From Alphaproteobacteria bacterium UBA3773 (GTDB lineage: Bacteria; Pseudomonadota; Alphaproteobacteria; RF32; CAG-239): a stretch of 64,000 nt of DNA. The position numbers and the translations under genes were made by a program. Below are positions 25,827 to 35,796 of this stretch, piece by piece (positions within the stretch are counted from its first letter, which is position 1; every line of letters starts with the position of its first letter). Under the pieces are notes generated by a model. The model did not search any database. It had not been told where the DNA came from and saw only the letters and a list, made by a program, of their open reading frames with translations. The stretch covers positions 3,352-67,351 of the forward strand of contig DFFP01000025.1 in the NCBI GenBank assembly GCA_002372275.1, in the 5' to 3' direction.

Positions 25827-27173
25827 TTATTTACCGATACAGAAACTGCCGAAAATTTTATCTAAAATTTCACCGACTTCAATTTGTCCCGTGATTTTGC
25901 CGATGGCACGGGCGGCAAGGCGTATATCTTCGGCAGAAAGCTCGATTTCTTTTTCAAAATTAAAGTTTTCAAGGTTTTTCAAACATTCCGTTAAGGCTTC
26001 GCGATAACGTGCGCGTGTCATAAGCGCGCTTGTGTTGGAGCCGATATTTTCTTTAATAAAAGCTCCTATTGAAGAAAATAATTCATTGATACCTGCGTTT
26101 GTTTTGGAAGAGAGGCACAAAATGTTTTTATTTTCAAATTCAGAACACTGTTCAGGTGTTATTTTATCGGCTTTTGAGGCAATAAGCCACAGGTTGTTCG
26201 GATGCTTTCTTTTTAAGGCGTTAAAAATATCGGGCTCTGTATCAGAGGCATCAAAAAGCGCTAAAATTAAGTCAGCCTCATCTATTTTTTCACGTGCCAG
26301 TTCAATTCCTTCTTTTTCAATCGGATTGTTTGTTTCGCGAATGCCTGCCGTATCGGTTAAAATAACGGGATACCCGTTAACATCAAGCCTGATGTCAACA
26401 GCATCTCGGGTGGTGCCCGGAATATCTGACACAATAACGGCTTTGCGCTCGGTGATTGCATTGATAAGGCTTGATTTTCCGGCATTTGTCGGACCAGTGA
26501 TAACAATATGAAAACCATCTCTTAAACGTTCGCCGAAACGAGATGTTTTAAGGTGTTCTTTAATTTCAGATTTCAGTTTTGAAACATTATCTGAAATTTG
26601 ATTGGTTAATTCTTTAGGTAATTCTTCTTCCGGAAAATCAATATAAGCTTCTAAATAAGCTTCAATATTTAATAGCCTCTCACGCCAAGAAGAATAAAGA
26701 TTGTGCAAAGTGCCCGAAATTTGACGCAAGGCTTGTTTTTGTTGTTCGCGTGTTTCAGAATCGATCAAATCGGCCAAACCCTCAGCCTCGGTTAAATCCA
26801 TTTTTTGATGATAAAAAGCGCGGCGCGAAAATTCACCGGGTTCGGCAAGACGAAAATTTTCAAACTTTGCAAGGGCTTCTAATATGGAAGATATTACAGC
26901 GCGCGAACCGTGGCACTGAATTTCGACAATATCTTCACCCGTAAACGAATGAGGCGCCTTAAAATAAAGAACAAGTGCCTGATCTAAAACCTCTTTTGTC
27001 AGAGGCGAAATGATAGGTGAAAAATAAGCATATCTTTCTTTGATTAAATGCGTGTCAATCGTTGTCATTTGAGAAATCACATCAATGGCATTATCGCCCG
27101 AAACACGAATAACAGCCACGCCTGATTTGCCGTAAACAGTTGAAAGTGCGTATATTGTTTGTTTTAAATTCAT
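25827..27173 (-). CDS. mnmE: tRNA modification GTPase MnmE (TrmE)
   Basis: K+-activated GTPase that works with MnmG on wobble uridines of tRNA. The N-terminal formyl-THF-binding domain (residues 1-118) begins TIYALSTVYGKSGVAVIRVSG. The helical domain holds an inserted G domain with P-loop GPTNAGKSS (about 226), DIPGTTRD, DTAGIRE and the SKADKI recognition motif. The C-terminal CIGK carries the catalytic Cys. The length of 448 is normal. mutS lies 17 bases upstream on the same strand. Confidence 0.96.
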   Translation of the reverse strand: MNLKQTIYALSTVYGKSGVAVIRVSGDNAIDVISQMTTIDTHLIKERYAYFSPIISPLTKEVLDQALVLYFKAPHSFTGEDIVEIQCHGSRAVISSILEALAKFENFRLAEPGEFSRRAFYHQKMDLTEAEGLADLIDSETREQQKQALRQISGTLHNLYSSWRERLLNIEAYLEAYIDFPEEELPKELTNQISDNVSKLKSEIKEHLKTSRFGERLRDGFHIVITGPTNAGKSSLINAITERKAVIVSDIPGTTRDAVDIRLDVNGYPVILTDTAGIRETNNPIEKEGIELAREKIDEADLILALFDASDTEPDIFNALKRKHPNNLWLIASKADKITPEQCSEFENKNILCLSSKTNAGINELFSSIGAFIKENIGSNTSALMTRARYREALTECLKNLENFNFEKEIELSAEDIRLAARAIGKITGQIEVGEILDKIFGSFCIGK

Positions 27174-27190
27174 TTTTTTCTCTATAAGGT

Positions 27191-29890
27191 TTAACTTTTA
27201 TTTTCACTATATAAAACTTTTAATTCATATAATTTATCTAAGGCTTCGCGCGGGGTTAAGTTATCCGGATTGAGCTTTTCGAGCATATCATACAAAGGAG
27301 AGTTTTCTTTTTTATGTTCTGTTTCATTTGTTTTGATAAAAGAACTGAAAAGAGGCAAATCATCTTCAATATGCGCAATTTTTTGGCTACTTCCTTGTTT
27401 TTCAAGCGTTTTTAAGATTTGTTCGGCGCGTTTAATTGTGAGTTTTGGCAGACCGGCCAGTTTGGCAACATGGATTCCGTATGAGCGATCGGCTGTGCCG
27501 TCAATCACTTCGTGCATAAAAACAACGTTTCCTTCAAATTCTTTGATTTTCATGGCGTGAAGCGTTAAAGCTTTTAATTTTTCTTTTAACACGGTCAGCT
27601 CGTGATAGTGGGTCGCAAAAAGTGTGCGGCAATGATTGATTTCGTGCAAATGCTCAACAACCGACCAGGCAATCGACAGACCGTCATAGGTGGCCGTTCC
27701 GCGCCCGATTTCATCTAAAATCACAAAAGAGCGCTCGGTCGCGTTGTTTAAAATGGTTGCCGTTTCAACCATTTCGACCATAAAAGTCGATCGGCCTTGT
27801 GAAAGATCATCTGAAGCACCGACACGTGAAAAAACTTTATCGATAATGCCGATATGAGCAAATGAGGCCGGCACATATAGCCCTGTTTGTGCCATAATGG
27901 CAATGATGGCGTTTTGACGCAGAAAAGTTGATTTTCCGGCCATGTTCGGGCCTGTGATAAGCCAAATTCGGTCGTTTTCGGCGCTTAAAAAACAATTGTT
28001 TGTCACAAAAGGACCATCATGAGTTTTATTTAAGGCGTTTTCAACCACCACATGGCGTCCGTCCTTAATTTCAAAAACAAGGGAATGATCAATAACCGGT
28101 CTGACATATCCGTGCTTTAAGGCAGACATGGCAGACGCTGAGGCGACATCAAGTTTGGCATAAATAAGTGCCAGCTTTGAAATATCATCGGCTCTGGCTA
28201 AAATTTTAAGCGTTAAATCTTGATATGTTTCAAGTTCCGCATTTAAGATTTTTTCATCAAGTGAAGAGATTTTTTGCTCTAAATCAGAAAGTTCTGCCGT
28301 GGTGTAACGAAGAGCATTTAAGACGGTTTGTTTGTGGATAAATTTGCTGTTTTTGGAAACAATGTCAACAAACCTGTTCGGGACTTCAAGATAACGGCCG
28401 GCAATGCTGTTATATTTGATTTTAAGGTTTGGAATACCAAGCTCAATACTATATGCTTTTTCAAGATTTGAAATCAGCTCAGATGAGTGGTTTTTGTAGT
28501 TTTTTAATTCATCTATGGTCGGGTTAAAGCCATCTTTGATAAAATCGCCGTCGCGCGTTAAGGTCGGCAGGTCGTCATAATCTTTCAGCGCCCGATCAAG
28601 CTCATCGGCAAGGGCGCTGAAATCGGATATTTCAGACAGCATTTTTTGAATAGATAAAGGAATATCCGTGACCAGTGTTTTGAAAATGCCGAAATTGTTA
28701 ATCAGGTTTCGAATTTTCGGGGCATATAAAAGAGCGGTTTTAAGCGCAAACATATCTTTCGGACCGCCTCTTTTTAAGGCCAGTCTCGAAACGACACGTT
28801 CCATATCCGTTATTTGTTTCAAATAAGAACGCAGTTCTTTTTGAAGTTCGGGAATATTAAAGAAAAATTGAACGGCATCTAAACGGTTGTTAATTTCGTT
28901 TTCATCGGTTGACGGGGAAAGCAGACGGCTTAAAAATAAACGCGCACCGGCACCCGTGACCGTTTCGTCGATATTGAAAAGAAGTGAAGATTTTTTGTCG
29001 CCGCCGAACCCCTCAAAAAGTTCTAAATTTCGGCGAGATGACGGATCTATTTCCATTAGATTTGAAGCATTTTGACATTTTAGGTTTTTGATGTGCGGTT
29101 TTTCTTGAATTTGCGTGGTGCATATATAATCAAGCAAAACCCCGGCTGCTGAAATTTCAGCCTTTGAAAGAGAACCGAATATATCAAGGCTTGAAACGGC
29201 AAAAAATGATAAAATCGTTTTTTTGGCGTTTTCAAAGTTAAAACGATTAAAAGGCAAAACAGTTAATCTGTTTTGATACGCACTTAAAACCTTAAAAGCA
29301 CTTTGATTGGCGTAAAGAGCATCGGAGATGATAATTTCACTCGGGTTAATATTTGTGAAAAAATGATAAAGTATGTCGGCATAAGAATGTGATAAAACGG
29401 GAATTTTTTGAGAGAAAAAATCACCGGTCGACAAATCAAGCCACGAAAAACCAAAAATATCATCGTTTAAGGCAACACTCATCAGATAATTGTTTTGTCT
29501 GGCATCAAGAAGCGTGTCTTCGGTTAAAGTTCCTGAGGTGACAAGGCGGATCACTTCGCGTTTGACAAGAGCACTGCGTCCGCGCTTTTTGGCTTCTTCG
29601 GGCGTTTCCGTTTGTTCGGCGATAGCTACCTTAAAACCTTGTTTAATCAGTCGCGCCAGATAATTTTCGTAAGCGTGAAACGGAACGCCGCACATCGGAA
29701 TTTTTTTCCCCTTATAAGTGCCTCTGTGCGTAAGGACTAAATCAAGTGCTTGCGAGGCTTTGACGGCATCTTCAAAAAAAAGTTCGTAAAAATCACCCAT
29801 GCGGTAAAAAACAAGGTATTCTTTATATTGATTTTTAATGTCAAGATATTGCTGAGTCGATGGATTTACTTTTTCTTCCGATATTGCCAT
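27191..29890 (-). CDS. mutS: DNA mismatch repair protein MutS
   Basis: Recognises mismatches and starts repair. The N-terminal mismatch-recognition domain contains the F-x-E motif as FYELF (about residue 38). Connector, lever and clamp domains follow, then the ABC-type ATPase with Walker A GPNMAGKSTFLRQ (near residue 647), signature SQGRSTFMVEM and Walker B VILDEIGRGT. The length of 899 is close to E. coli MutS (853). The C-terminus keeps the short helical tetramerisation-type segment. It precedes mnmE on the minus strand and diverges from the histidine kinase. Confidence 0.97.
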   Translation of the reverse strand: MAISEEKVNPSTQQYLDIKNQYKEYLVFYRMGDFYELFFEDAVKASQALDLVLTHRGTYKGKKIPMCGVPFHAYENYLARLIKQGFKVAIAEQTETPEEAKKRGRSALVKREVIRLVTSGTLTEDTLLDARQNNYLMSVALNDDIFGFSWLDLSTGDFFSQKIPVLSHSYADILYHFFTNINPSEIIISDALYANQSAFKVLSAYQNRLTVLPFNRFNFENAKKTILSFFAVSSLDIFGSLSKAEISAAGVLLDYICTTQIQEKPHIKNLKCQNASNLMEIDPSSRRNLELFEGFGGDKKSSLLFNIDETVTGAGARLFLSRLLSPSTDENEINNRLDAVQFFFNIPELQKELRSYLKQITDMERVVSRLALKRGGPKDMFALKTALLYAPKIRNLINNFGIFKTLVTDIPLSIQKMLSEISDFSALADELDRALKDYDDLPTLTRDGDFIKDGFNPTIDELKNYKNHSSELISNLEKAYSIELGIPNLKIKYNSIAGRYLEVPNRFVDIVSKNSKFIHKQTVLNALRYTTAELSDLEQKISSLDEKILNAELETYQDLTLKILARADDISKLALIYAKLDVASASAMSALKHGYVRPVIDHSLVFEIKDGRHVVVENALNKTHDGPFVTNNCFLSAENDRIWLITGPNMAGKSTFLRQNAIIAIMAQTGLYVPASFAHIGIIDKVFSRVGASDDLSQGRSTFMVEMVETATILNNATERSFVILDEIGRGTATYDGLSIAWSVVEHLHEINHCRTLFATHYHELTVLKEKLKALTLHAMKIKEFEGNVVFMHEVIDGTADRSYGIHVAKLAGLPKLTIKRAEQILKTLEKQGSSQKIAHIEDDLPLFSSFIKTNETEHKKENSPLYDMLEKLNPDNLTPREALDKLYELKVLYSENKS

Positions 29891-29983
29891 GATGCGCGCT
29901 TTTCTTAAATGAATTTAAACTTGCCTTATTGTAATATATTTTATAATCTTGTCTATATTTTTATTTTAAAACGGAGAAAAAGT

Positions 29984-31393
29984 GTGTTTAAAAAATTTCA
30001 TATTTTTGAAATTGACCAAAATTCGAATTTTTTATTTAAGATATTTGTGCTATCCGTTCCGTCGGCGATTGTGCTTCTTGTGTTGGCTGTCAGTAATTTT
30101 TTATCGCCGCTTTCGGCTATTTTGGCTTATGGTGCGATCATCGTTTTTAATATGCTTCTGATTCTTCCGATTTCGATCGAATTGCAAAAACTGAAAAAAT
30201 ATATCAACAGCCTCGGTGAAGAAGACAATCCGGAGATTATTTTATCTGAAAAAGAAGTGAAAGAAATTGCAAATGCGGCTAAATCGTTACACCAAAATTT
30301 CAGAGCTGAAGCAGATGCCTTAAAAGCAAAGGCTGTTTCGGATACGGCGGTTTTGGACACACTTCCTGATCCGATTTTGATGATGGACAGATCAGGCAAT
30401 ATTTTACAAGCCAATACAGCTGCAATAACACTTCTCGGAAATGTAAAAGATCAGAATGTTGAGAAAATTTTTAACTCTGAACGTGCATATGAGGCCATTT
30501 CAAAAATAAGAAAAGAAGAAAGCGATTCGCAAAGCATCGCTTTTTATCTTTCGGAGCCGATAAATAAAAAAATGTATGCACACATCAAAAAATTGCCGTG
30601 GTCGCCGATTAGCCGCGCGTTTGCCGTAATCTCACTTTATGATTTAACAAAAGCTATCAAACTTGAAAAAATGCAATCGGATTTTGTGGCTAACGCCAGC
30701 CACGAACTCAGAACACCGCTTGCCGTCATTGCGGGCTTTATTGAAACACTTCAGACATCAGCCAAAGATGATGAAAATGCCAGAGAGCAATTTTTGAAGA
30801 TTATGGCCGGACAAGCTTCTTTTATGTCGGATTTGATTGAAAATCTGCTCTCGCTTTCAAGAATCGAACTCTCGCAAGATGAGCCGCTGAAAGATAAAAT
30901 TGATGTGGCTAAAATTGTTAAAGAAGTTTCAGATGCCTTAAAATTAAAAGCTGAAAGCCAAAATATGAAAATTGTGATTGATATGCCCCAGAAAATTTCT
31001 AAAATTACGGCAGACGGGGGACAAATTAAGCAACTTATTCAAAATCTGACGGATAATGCTATTAAATACGGCCTCAAAAATTCTGAGGTGACAATCAGTG
31101 TGAAAGTGGCAGATAAAATTCCGGCTTCAAAAAGTATGCATATTTCAAAAGGTAAAGCCGTTGTCGTTTCAATCAACAACAAAGGCCCAAAAATAGATGC
31201 CGAAAAACTTTCAAGACTAACGGAGCGCTTTTATCGCCTGCAGGAACATAAAGATCTCGGGATTAAAGGAACAGGTCTCGGACTTTCGATTGCTAAACAA
31301 ATTGTGATGCACCACAGAGGAAATATCACCGTTTCATCAACAAGTAAAAACGGTACGACTTTCAGTGTTTATTTGCCGTTTAACCCGAAATAA
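29984..31393 (+). CDS. sensor histidine kinase, PhoR-like
   Basis: Two membrane helices (about residues 20-65) are followed by a linker, a PAS domain (DTLPDPILMMDRSGNILQANTAA), the HisKA dimerisation domain with the phosphorylated His near residue 238 (VANASHELRTPLAVIAG), and the HATPase domain with N box (LTDNAIKYG) and G boxes (GTGLGLSIAKQI). PhoR-type phosphate sensors share this layout. No response regulator or pst gene is next to it, so the signal is unassigned. GTG at 29984 is preferred because CGGAG precedes it by 7 bases; the longer frame from 29909 starts upstream of a possible -10 (TATAAT at 29942). Confidence 0.85.
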   Translation: MFKKFHIFEIDQNSNFLFKIFVLSVPSAIVLLVLAVSNFLSPLSAILAYGAIIVFNMLLILPISIELQKLKKYINSLGEEDNPEIILSEKEVKEIANAAKSLHQNFRAEADALKAKAVSDTAVLDTLPDPILMMDRSGNILQANTAAITLLGNVKDQNVEKIFNSERAYEAISKIRKEESDSQSIAFYLSEPINKKMYAHIKKLPWSPISRAFAVISLYDLTKAIKLEKMQSDFVANASHELRTPLAVIAGFIETLQTSAKDDENAREQFLKIMAGQASFMSDLIENLLSLSRIELSQDEPLKDKIDVAKIVKEVSDALKLKAESQNMKIVIDMPQKISKITADGGQIKQLIQNLTDNAIKYGLKNSEVTISVKVADKIPASKSMHISKGKAVVVSINNKGPKIDAEKLSRLTERFYRLQEHKDLGIKGTGLGLSIAKQIVMHHRGNITVSSTSKNGTTFSVYLPFNPK

Positions 31394-32322
31394 AAGCTTT
31401 CGATAAAAGACATGATCTCAGTATGTTTTTTAAGATGTTGAAGTAAAAGCCAGCTTTTTCTGGGGGATAAAAACAGTTTCGGAAAATAAAGTCTTCTGCT
31501 CAGCAGCCTTAAAAAATACATATTAACGCCGTATATCCAATCGTTTTTTTGGAGATGAAACGTTTCGGTAAATTCTTTGAAAATTAAAGAAAATAATTTT
31601 TTATTGTAGCGCCAGACGCTGTGTTGCAAAATAAGAGATAAGGCAAATTGTGCTAAATCTTCAATGGTATACCCAAGGCGCATCATTTCAAAATCAAGCA
31701 TGATTAAATGGCCATTTTTTAAGATAAAATTATCGGGTTTTGTGTCGGCATGAATGATGACAGGGGTTGAGGAAAGAGTTGGCGTTTGCGAATAAATTTC
31801 TTCGACATAAAACGATATTTTCGGTTCAATAAAGCGAAAAAATGAGTGTTTTTGTTGTTTTAATTTTTGTATGTTTTGAGAAATTTCGGATACTAAATCA
31901 CTCGGTTTGATGATGGGTTTTAAAAATGAAGCCTGCGCCGGGGGACAAGAGGCTAAAATTTGTTCGCTTTTTTCAAAAGAAGACAGAATCGGAAATGAAA
32001 GATTTGAAAGCGATAAACGGTGTCCTTCAATGAAATTTGCAAGTAATAAAATATGGTCTTGACAGATATAAAATTGATTATTGATAAAATGAGGTGTGTA
32101 AGAAAAATTAATTTCTTGTAAAAAGCGATCAATCAAAAGAAGTTGTTCGGCACGATTTGTTGAGATATCTGAAAGAGGAAAAACTTTTAAAAGATAAGAA
32201 CCTTTTGGAGTGTCAAGACGATAATTTTTTGAAGTTCCGCCACGATGAAGCGGGCGAATTTTTTCAATTAAGAAATGTAAAATTTCGGTTTCGATATATT
32301 GTACGATTGAGGGTTTCAGCAT
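31369..32322 (-). CDS. aminoglycoside-phosphotransferase-fold kinase, unknown substrate
   Basis: A 317-residue protein with the APH/choline-kinase fold: an N-terminal nucleotide-binding lobe (RGGTSKNYRLDTPKGSYLLKVFP) and the catalytic motif PVIIHADTKPDNFIL (about residue 190), where the Brenner Asp and Asn are kept. The metal-binding Asp is in LIMLDFEMMRLGY. The family includes homoserine, choline and fructosamine kinases; no specific match can be named. The 3' end overlaps the convergent kinase gene by 25 bases. Confidence 0.75.
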   Translation of the reverse strand: MLKPSIVQYIETEILHFLIEKIRPLHRGGTSKNYRLDTPKGSYLLKVFPLSDISTNRAEQLLLIDRFLQEINFSYTPHFINNQFYICQDHILLLANFIEGHRLSLSNLSFPILSSFEKSEQILASCPPAQASFLKPIIKPSDLVSEISQNIQKLKQQKHSFFRFIEPKISFYVEEIYSQTPTLSSTPVIIHADTKPDNFILKNGHLIMLDFEMMRLGYTIEDLAQFALSLILQHSVWRYNKKLFSLIFKEFTETFHLQKNDWIYGVNMYFLRLLSRRLYFPKLFLSPRKSWLLLQHLKKHTEIMSFIESFYFGLNGK

Positions 32323-32366
32323 GGTTTTTTTTATATCACTTTTGAATGGATTGTAAAATGAAAAGT

Positions 32367-34136
32367 TTAATTTGTTTCAAGCATTGTTTTTTTAAGAATA
32401 TCAGACGTTAAAATTTGAGGCAGAATTGTATATTGTTCTTTTGTGGCTCCTTTGGGGTAAAAAACATATAAGGGGACACTGCTGCGAGAATAAAATTTAA
32501 GAGCTTCATATATTGAAGAATCTTTATTGGTCCAGTCGGCTTTGAAAAGCTTGATGTTTTGATTTTTAGAAAGCTGGCGAAATGATTGCGTGTCTAAAGT
32601 TGTTTTTTCATTAAACAAGCACGTTAAGCACCATTTGGCCGTAAAATCAATGAAGACGGCATCGCCTCGATTTAAGGATTCTTCAAGTTTTTGGATTGAA
32701 AAAGGTTCAAAAGAGTCTGTTTTTGATGAATTTGAAAGCTCATGAAAAAGAACCCATCCGAGCCATATAACCGTCAGCAAAATCGGCACAGATAAAATGT
32801 ATTTGAGGCGTTCCATCCACTTGCCGGGGGCAGGGAGGATCTTTTTTAAGAAACCGGGAAACAATTCAAGAAGTGTGAAAGGAAGCGCATAGCCGAACCC
32901 TAAGCTTAAAAAAATCGGAAAATAAACAGACGGTTTTTCAAATAAAGCATAGCCGATGGCGGCGCCCATAAAAGGACCGGTGCAGGGGGTGGCTATCAGG
33001 ACGGCAAAAAATCCGGCTAAAAATGAGTTGAGAGATGAAGCTTTTGTGAAAAAATTGATAAAAGGCATTTCAATTTTTAAAATGTTCCATAAATAAAGCA
33101 AAATAAGGATGAATAAAACGAGGATGAGAGCAACAAATAAGGGGGATTGAAGCTGAAATCCCCATCCTAAATAAGCGCCGCTCTTTTTAAATAAATATAG
33201 TACAAAACAAATCGATAAAAAGGAAAGTAACACCCCACACATATATAAAGCGCCGTTTTGAAAACGTTTGGAAAAAGAAGTGTCCGAAGAGGCTAAAAAC
33301 AGGGCTTTGAGGCTTAAGACAGGAAAAACGCACGGCATTAAATTTAAGATCATACCCCCGATGAAAGCAAGCAAAAGAAGCCACAGAAAATGAGGCGTTT
33401 GTTGTATAACGGGGGCGATATAAACCTGATTTTGTGTGCGTATGATGACCTCATCCGGCAAAACGGGGTTGATTAAATCCTCAATAATGACTTTGCTCTT
33501 TTTGCCTTTTTTGATTATTTTTTGTTTGGAATCCGTCGGGATAATATCGGGGCTGGCAGAAATGAGAGATAAAATATCATCATCAAGTGTTATATCTAAG
33601 AATAAGTGACCGTTTTTGAGGGTTGCTTCAATAGGTTTTTCGAGTTTTTTCGGAAAAGTTTTTTCAGCTTTTTTTTGCGTTTTTTCAAACAAAGGAGATG
33701 TTTCTTTTAAGATATCAATTTGAAGTTCTTCGGGAATACACTCGTCTTTGCAGGCAGTCCAAGAAAGAAAAAGAGACGGGGTTTTAGTTAGCTCAGAAAG
33801 ATGAAATAAATAATACGCTTCGTTTGAATAACCGTATTGTGTTAAAATTTCTTCGTATAAAAATTCTTCAGGCACAGATGAGGCAACAAAAAAAGCTTTG
33901 GCATTTTGAAAATTAAATTGCGTCGGCACACCGGCATCTCCGGGGTTTTGCCACGAAATATGCCAACCGTTTTTTAAAGAAAATTTGAAGAGAATGTCAA
34001 GTGTTTCGTTTGTGTTTATTTTAGAAAAAGATTCGATTTTAAGTTTGTTGTTTTCAAAAGTAAAAGCATTTGCTTTTGAAATAAACAACAAGCAAATCAT
34101 GAAAAAAAAATATATGCCGTATCTTATACTTTTCAC
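32367..34136 (-). CDS. dsbD: cytochrome c biogenesis / thiol:disulfide interchange protein DsbD
   Basis: An inner-membrane protein that carries reducing equivalents from cytoplasmic thioredoxin to periplasmic proteins. A signal peptide (residues 1-24) leads into an N-terminal immunoglobulin-like domain with a Cys pair (WTACKDECIPEEL, about 131-136). Eight membrane helices follow, with the two key Cys in NLMPCVFPVLSLK and ATPCTGPFMGAA. The C-terminal thioredoxin-like domain has WCLTC (about residue 508). The length of 589 is normal. The trxA and FTR-like genes elsewhere in the window could feed electrons to it. Confidence 0.92.
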   Translation of the reverse strand: MKSIRYGIYFFFMICLLFISKANAFTFENNKLKIESFSKINTNETLDILFKFSLKNGWHISWQNPGDAGVPTQFNFQNAKAFFVASSVPEEFLYEEILTQYGYSNEAYYLFHLSELTKTPSLFLSWTACKDECIPEELQIDILKETSPLFEKTQKKAEKTFPKKLEKPIEATLKNGHLFLDITLDDDILSLISASPDIIPTDSKQKIIKKGKKSKVIIEDLINPVLPDEVIIRTQNQVYIAPVIQQTPHFLWLLLLAFIGGMILNLMPCVFPVLSLKALFLASSDTSFSKRFQNGALYMCGVLLSFLSICFVLYLFKKSGAYLGWGFQLQSPLFVALILVLFILILLYLWNILKIEMPFINFFTKASSLNSFLAGFFAVLIATPCTGPFMGAAIGYALFEKPSVYFPIFLSLGFGYALPFTLLELFPGFLKKILPAPGKWMERLKYILSVPILLTVIWLGWVLFHELSNSSKTDSFEPFSIQKLEESLNRGDAVFIDFTAKWCLTCLFNEKTTLDTQSFRQLSKNQNIKLFKADWTNKDSSIYEALKFYSRSSVPLYVFYPKGATKEQYTILPQILTSDILKKTMLETN

Positions 34137-34204
34137 TTTTTAACCTTCTTTTGGAAATATAGTCATTGATTTACTAAAAAGTGATAAAGATTTTTTTAAA
34201 AAAG

Positions 34205-34936
34205 TTATTTTTTCAATGTTCGGGCGATGGTTAAGGTGTCAACGCTTTGGGCGCCTGCTTTTAAGAGTGTTTTGGCGCACTCATTTAAGGTGCTGCCCGT
34301 TGTCATCACATCATCGATTAAAAGAATGCGTTTCCCTTTGATTTGATTGGGATTTTTCACGGCATAGGCATTTTTGATGTTTGTTAATCGAAGGTTTTCA
34401 CTTAAAGCCGCTTGAGGCTTTGTGTGGCGGATTTTAATTAAGGTGTGCGGTAAAACTTCAACATTAATCAGTTTTGAAAGGTCATAAGCTAAAAGAGCGG
34501 ACTGATTATATTTTCTTTTTAATATTCTTTGAAAAGAAAGCGGCACCGGCACCATCACATCTACGCCTTTTTCGAAAATATCGGCTCCGGCTACTTTGAG
34601 CCACTTGGCAAAGAGTTTGGAAAGAAAAATTTTATCATTAAACTTAAAATCAAGTAATGTTTTTTTGGAAAAATCATCATAAACAATACAGCTTCGATGA
34701 AGCCGCGTGATGGGCTTTTTTGAAAGGCAATCGGGGCAAATCAAATGAGAAGAGGAGGCTAGCTCTGTTCCTGTTTCAAAAGGTGTGCCGCAAATTTGAC
34801 AATATGGCGCACTGATAAAATGAAGCTTTGAAAAACATTCGGTGCAAATGCTGTGTTCGCTTTCGATAATTTTGCCGCAATAAGCACAACGATTCGGTAA
34901 AATCAGATTCAGAAGTGTTTTAAGTATTAAAATCAT
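34205..34936 (-). CDS. comF: ComF family phosphoribosyltransferase-like protein
   Basis: An N-terminal double zinc ribbon (CAYCGKI ... CTECF ... CQICGTPF ... CPDC) is followed by a type I phosphoribosyltransferase domain with the PRPP motif RILLIDDVMTTGSTLNE (about residues 195-210). ComF proteins are linked to DNA uptake and DprA-dependent recombination of incoming DNA. The length of 243 is normal. The start overlaps the SucD-like gene stop by 4 bases, so it is the last gene of the suf-suc-comF transcript. Confidence 0.9.
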   Translation of the reverse strand: MILILKTLLNLILPNRCAYCGKIIESEHSICTECFSKLHFISAPYCQICGTPFETGTELASSSHLICPDCLSKKPITRLHRSCIVYDDFSKKTLLDFKFNDKIFLSKLFAKWLKVAGADIFEKGVDVMVPVPLSFQRILKRKYNQSALLAYDLSKLINVEVLPHTLIKIRHTKPQAALSENLRLTNIKNAYAVKNPNQIKGKRILLIDDVMTTGSTLNECAKTLLKAGAQSVDTLTIARTLKK

Positions 34937-35796
34937 ATCAAATTTTTTAAGGCAAGGTGTAAATCATCGATGTTGTCAATCACGGTTGCACCGGCATTTT
35001 TAAAAAGTTGTTTTTTATCTTGGGCCGTGACTTTGCCGTGTGTCAAGATATCGCTTGCATATCCCATATCGTTTTCTTCTTCAAAGCCCGTAATATAAAC
35101 AATCAGCGGTTTTTTATTTTTCGCTTTTTGATAAAACTCGGCAGCTTCTTGTTCGTATGTGGCGCCGGTTGTGCCGATTAAAACAACGGCTTTGGTTTGC
35201 TCGTCACTGAAAAATAAATCAAGCAAAGGATTAAACGAGGTGCCTGCAATCATATCGTCGCCGATGCCGATGACGGTGCTTTGCCCAAGTCCTGCACGAT
35301 TTGTTTCTAAAATAGCTTCATAGGCAAGTGTGGATGAGCGCGAAATAATACCGATGGAGCCTTGTTGGCATATTCCTTCGGGAAATACACCTAAACAGGC
35401 CTCATTCGGGGTAATGATTCCGGGTGTGTTCGGGCCGATAAAAACAGCACCGCATTTTTTGATTTTTTGATGAATCTCTAAAATATCTAAAATCGGTACA
35501 CCGTACGCAATGGAGACAATCAGTTTGATCCCCTCGTTTAAGGCTTCGAAAACAGCCGACTTAACACTGCCCGCCGGCACAAATAAAAGACTGGCGTTCG
35601 GGTGTGTCTTTTGAGCTGCCTCATGAACGGAAGAAAAAACAGGGACACCGAGATAAGATTTATCGCGTGCATTGGGCGAAACGCCTGCCACAACATTTGT
35701 GCCCATGGAAATGACGCGTCTGGTGTGAAAAGAAGATTGAAGCCCCGTGATGCCCTGAATGAGAACGCGTGTGTTTTTATCTGCTAAAATAGACAT
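34933..35796 (-). CDS. sucD: succinyl-CoA synthetase alpha-like protein lacking the catalytic His
   Basis: The overall fold and length (287) match SucD: a CoA-binding Rossmann domain (VLIQGITGLQSSFHTRR) and a second ligase domain. Key residues have diverged. The phosphohistidine motif GHAGAI reads GYASDI with Tyr at residue 246, the same number as E. coli His246. The E-I-G-G stretch with Glu208 is TTGA, and the GGDP loop is GDDM. Autophosphorylation on His is therefore impossible by the known mechanism. It could be a non-phosphorylating, regulatory or re-purposed CoA-binding protein. It is coupled to the beta-like gene. Confidence 0.85.
   Translation of the reverse strand: MSILADKNTRVLIQGITGLQSSFHTRRVISMGTNVVAGVSPNARDKSYLGVPVFSSVHEAAQKTHPNASLLFVPAGSVKSAVFEALNEGIKLIVSIAYGVPILDILEIHQKIKKCGAVFIGPNTPGIITPNEACLGVFPEGICQQGSIGIISRSSTLAYEAILETNRAGLGQSTVIGIGDDMIAGTSFNPLLDLFFSDEQTKAVVLIGTTGATYEQEAAEFYQKAKNKKPLIVYITGFEEENDMGYASDILTHGKVTAQDKKQLFKNAGATVIDNIDDLHLALKNLI

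Noticed and set aside
22100..26160. GAAC-N3-GTTC in the PHP gene and in mnmE
   Set aside because: They lie inside coding sequence and lack the outer T and A of the three intergenic sites; such 8-base matches are expected by chance.
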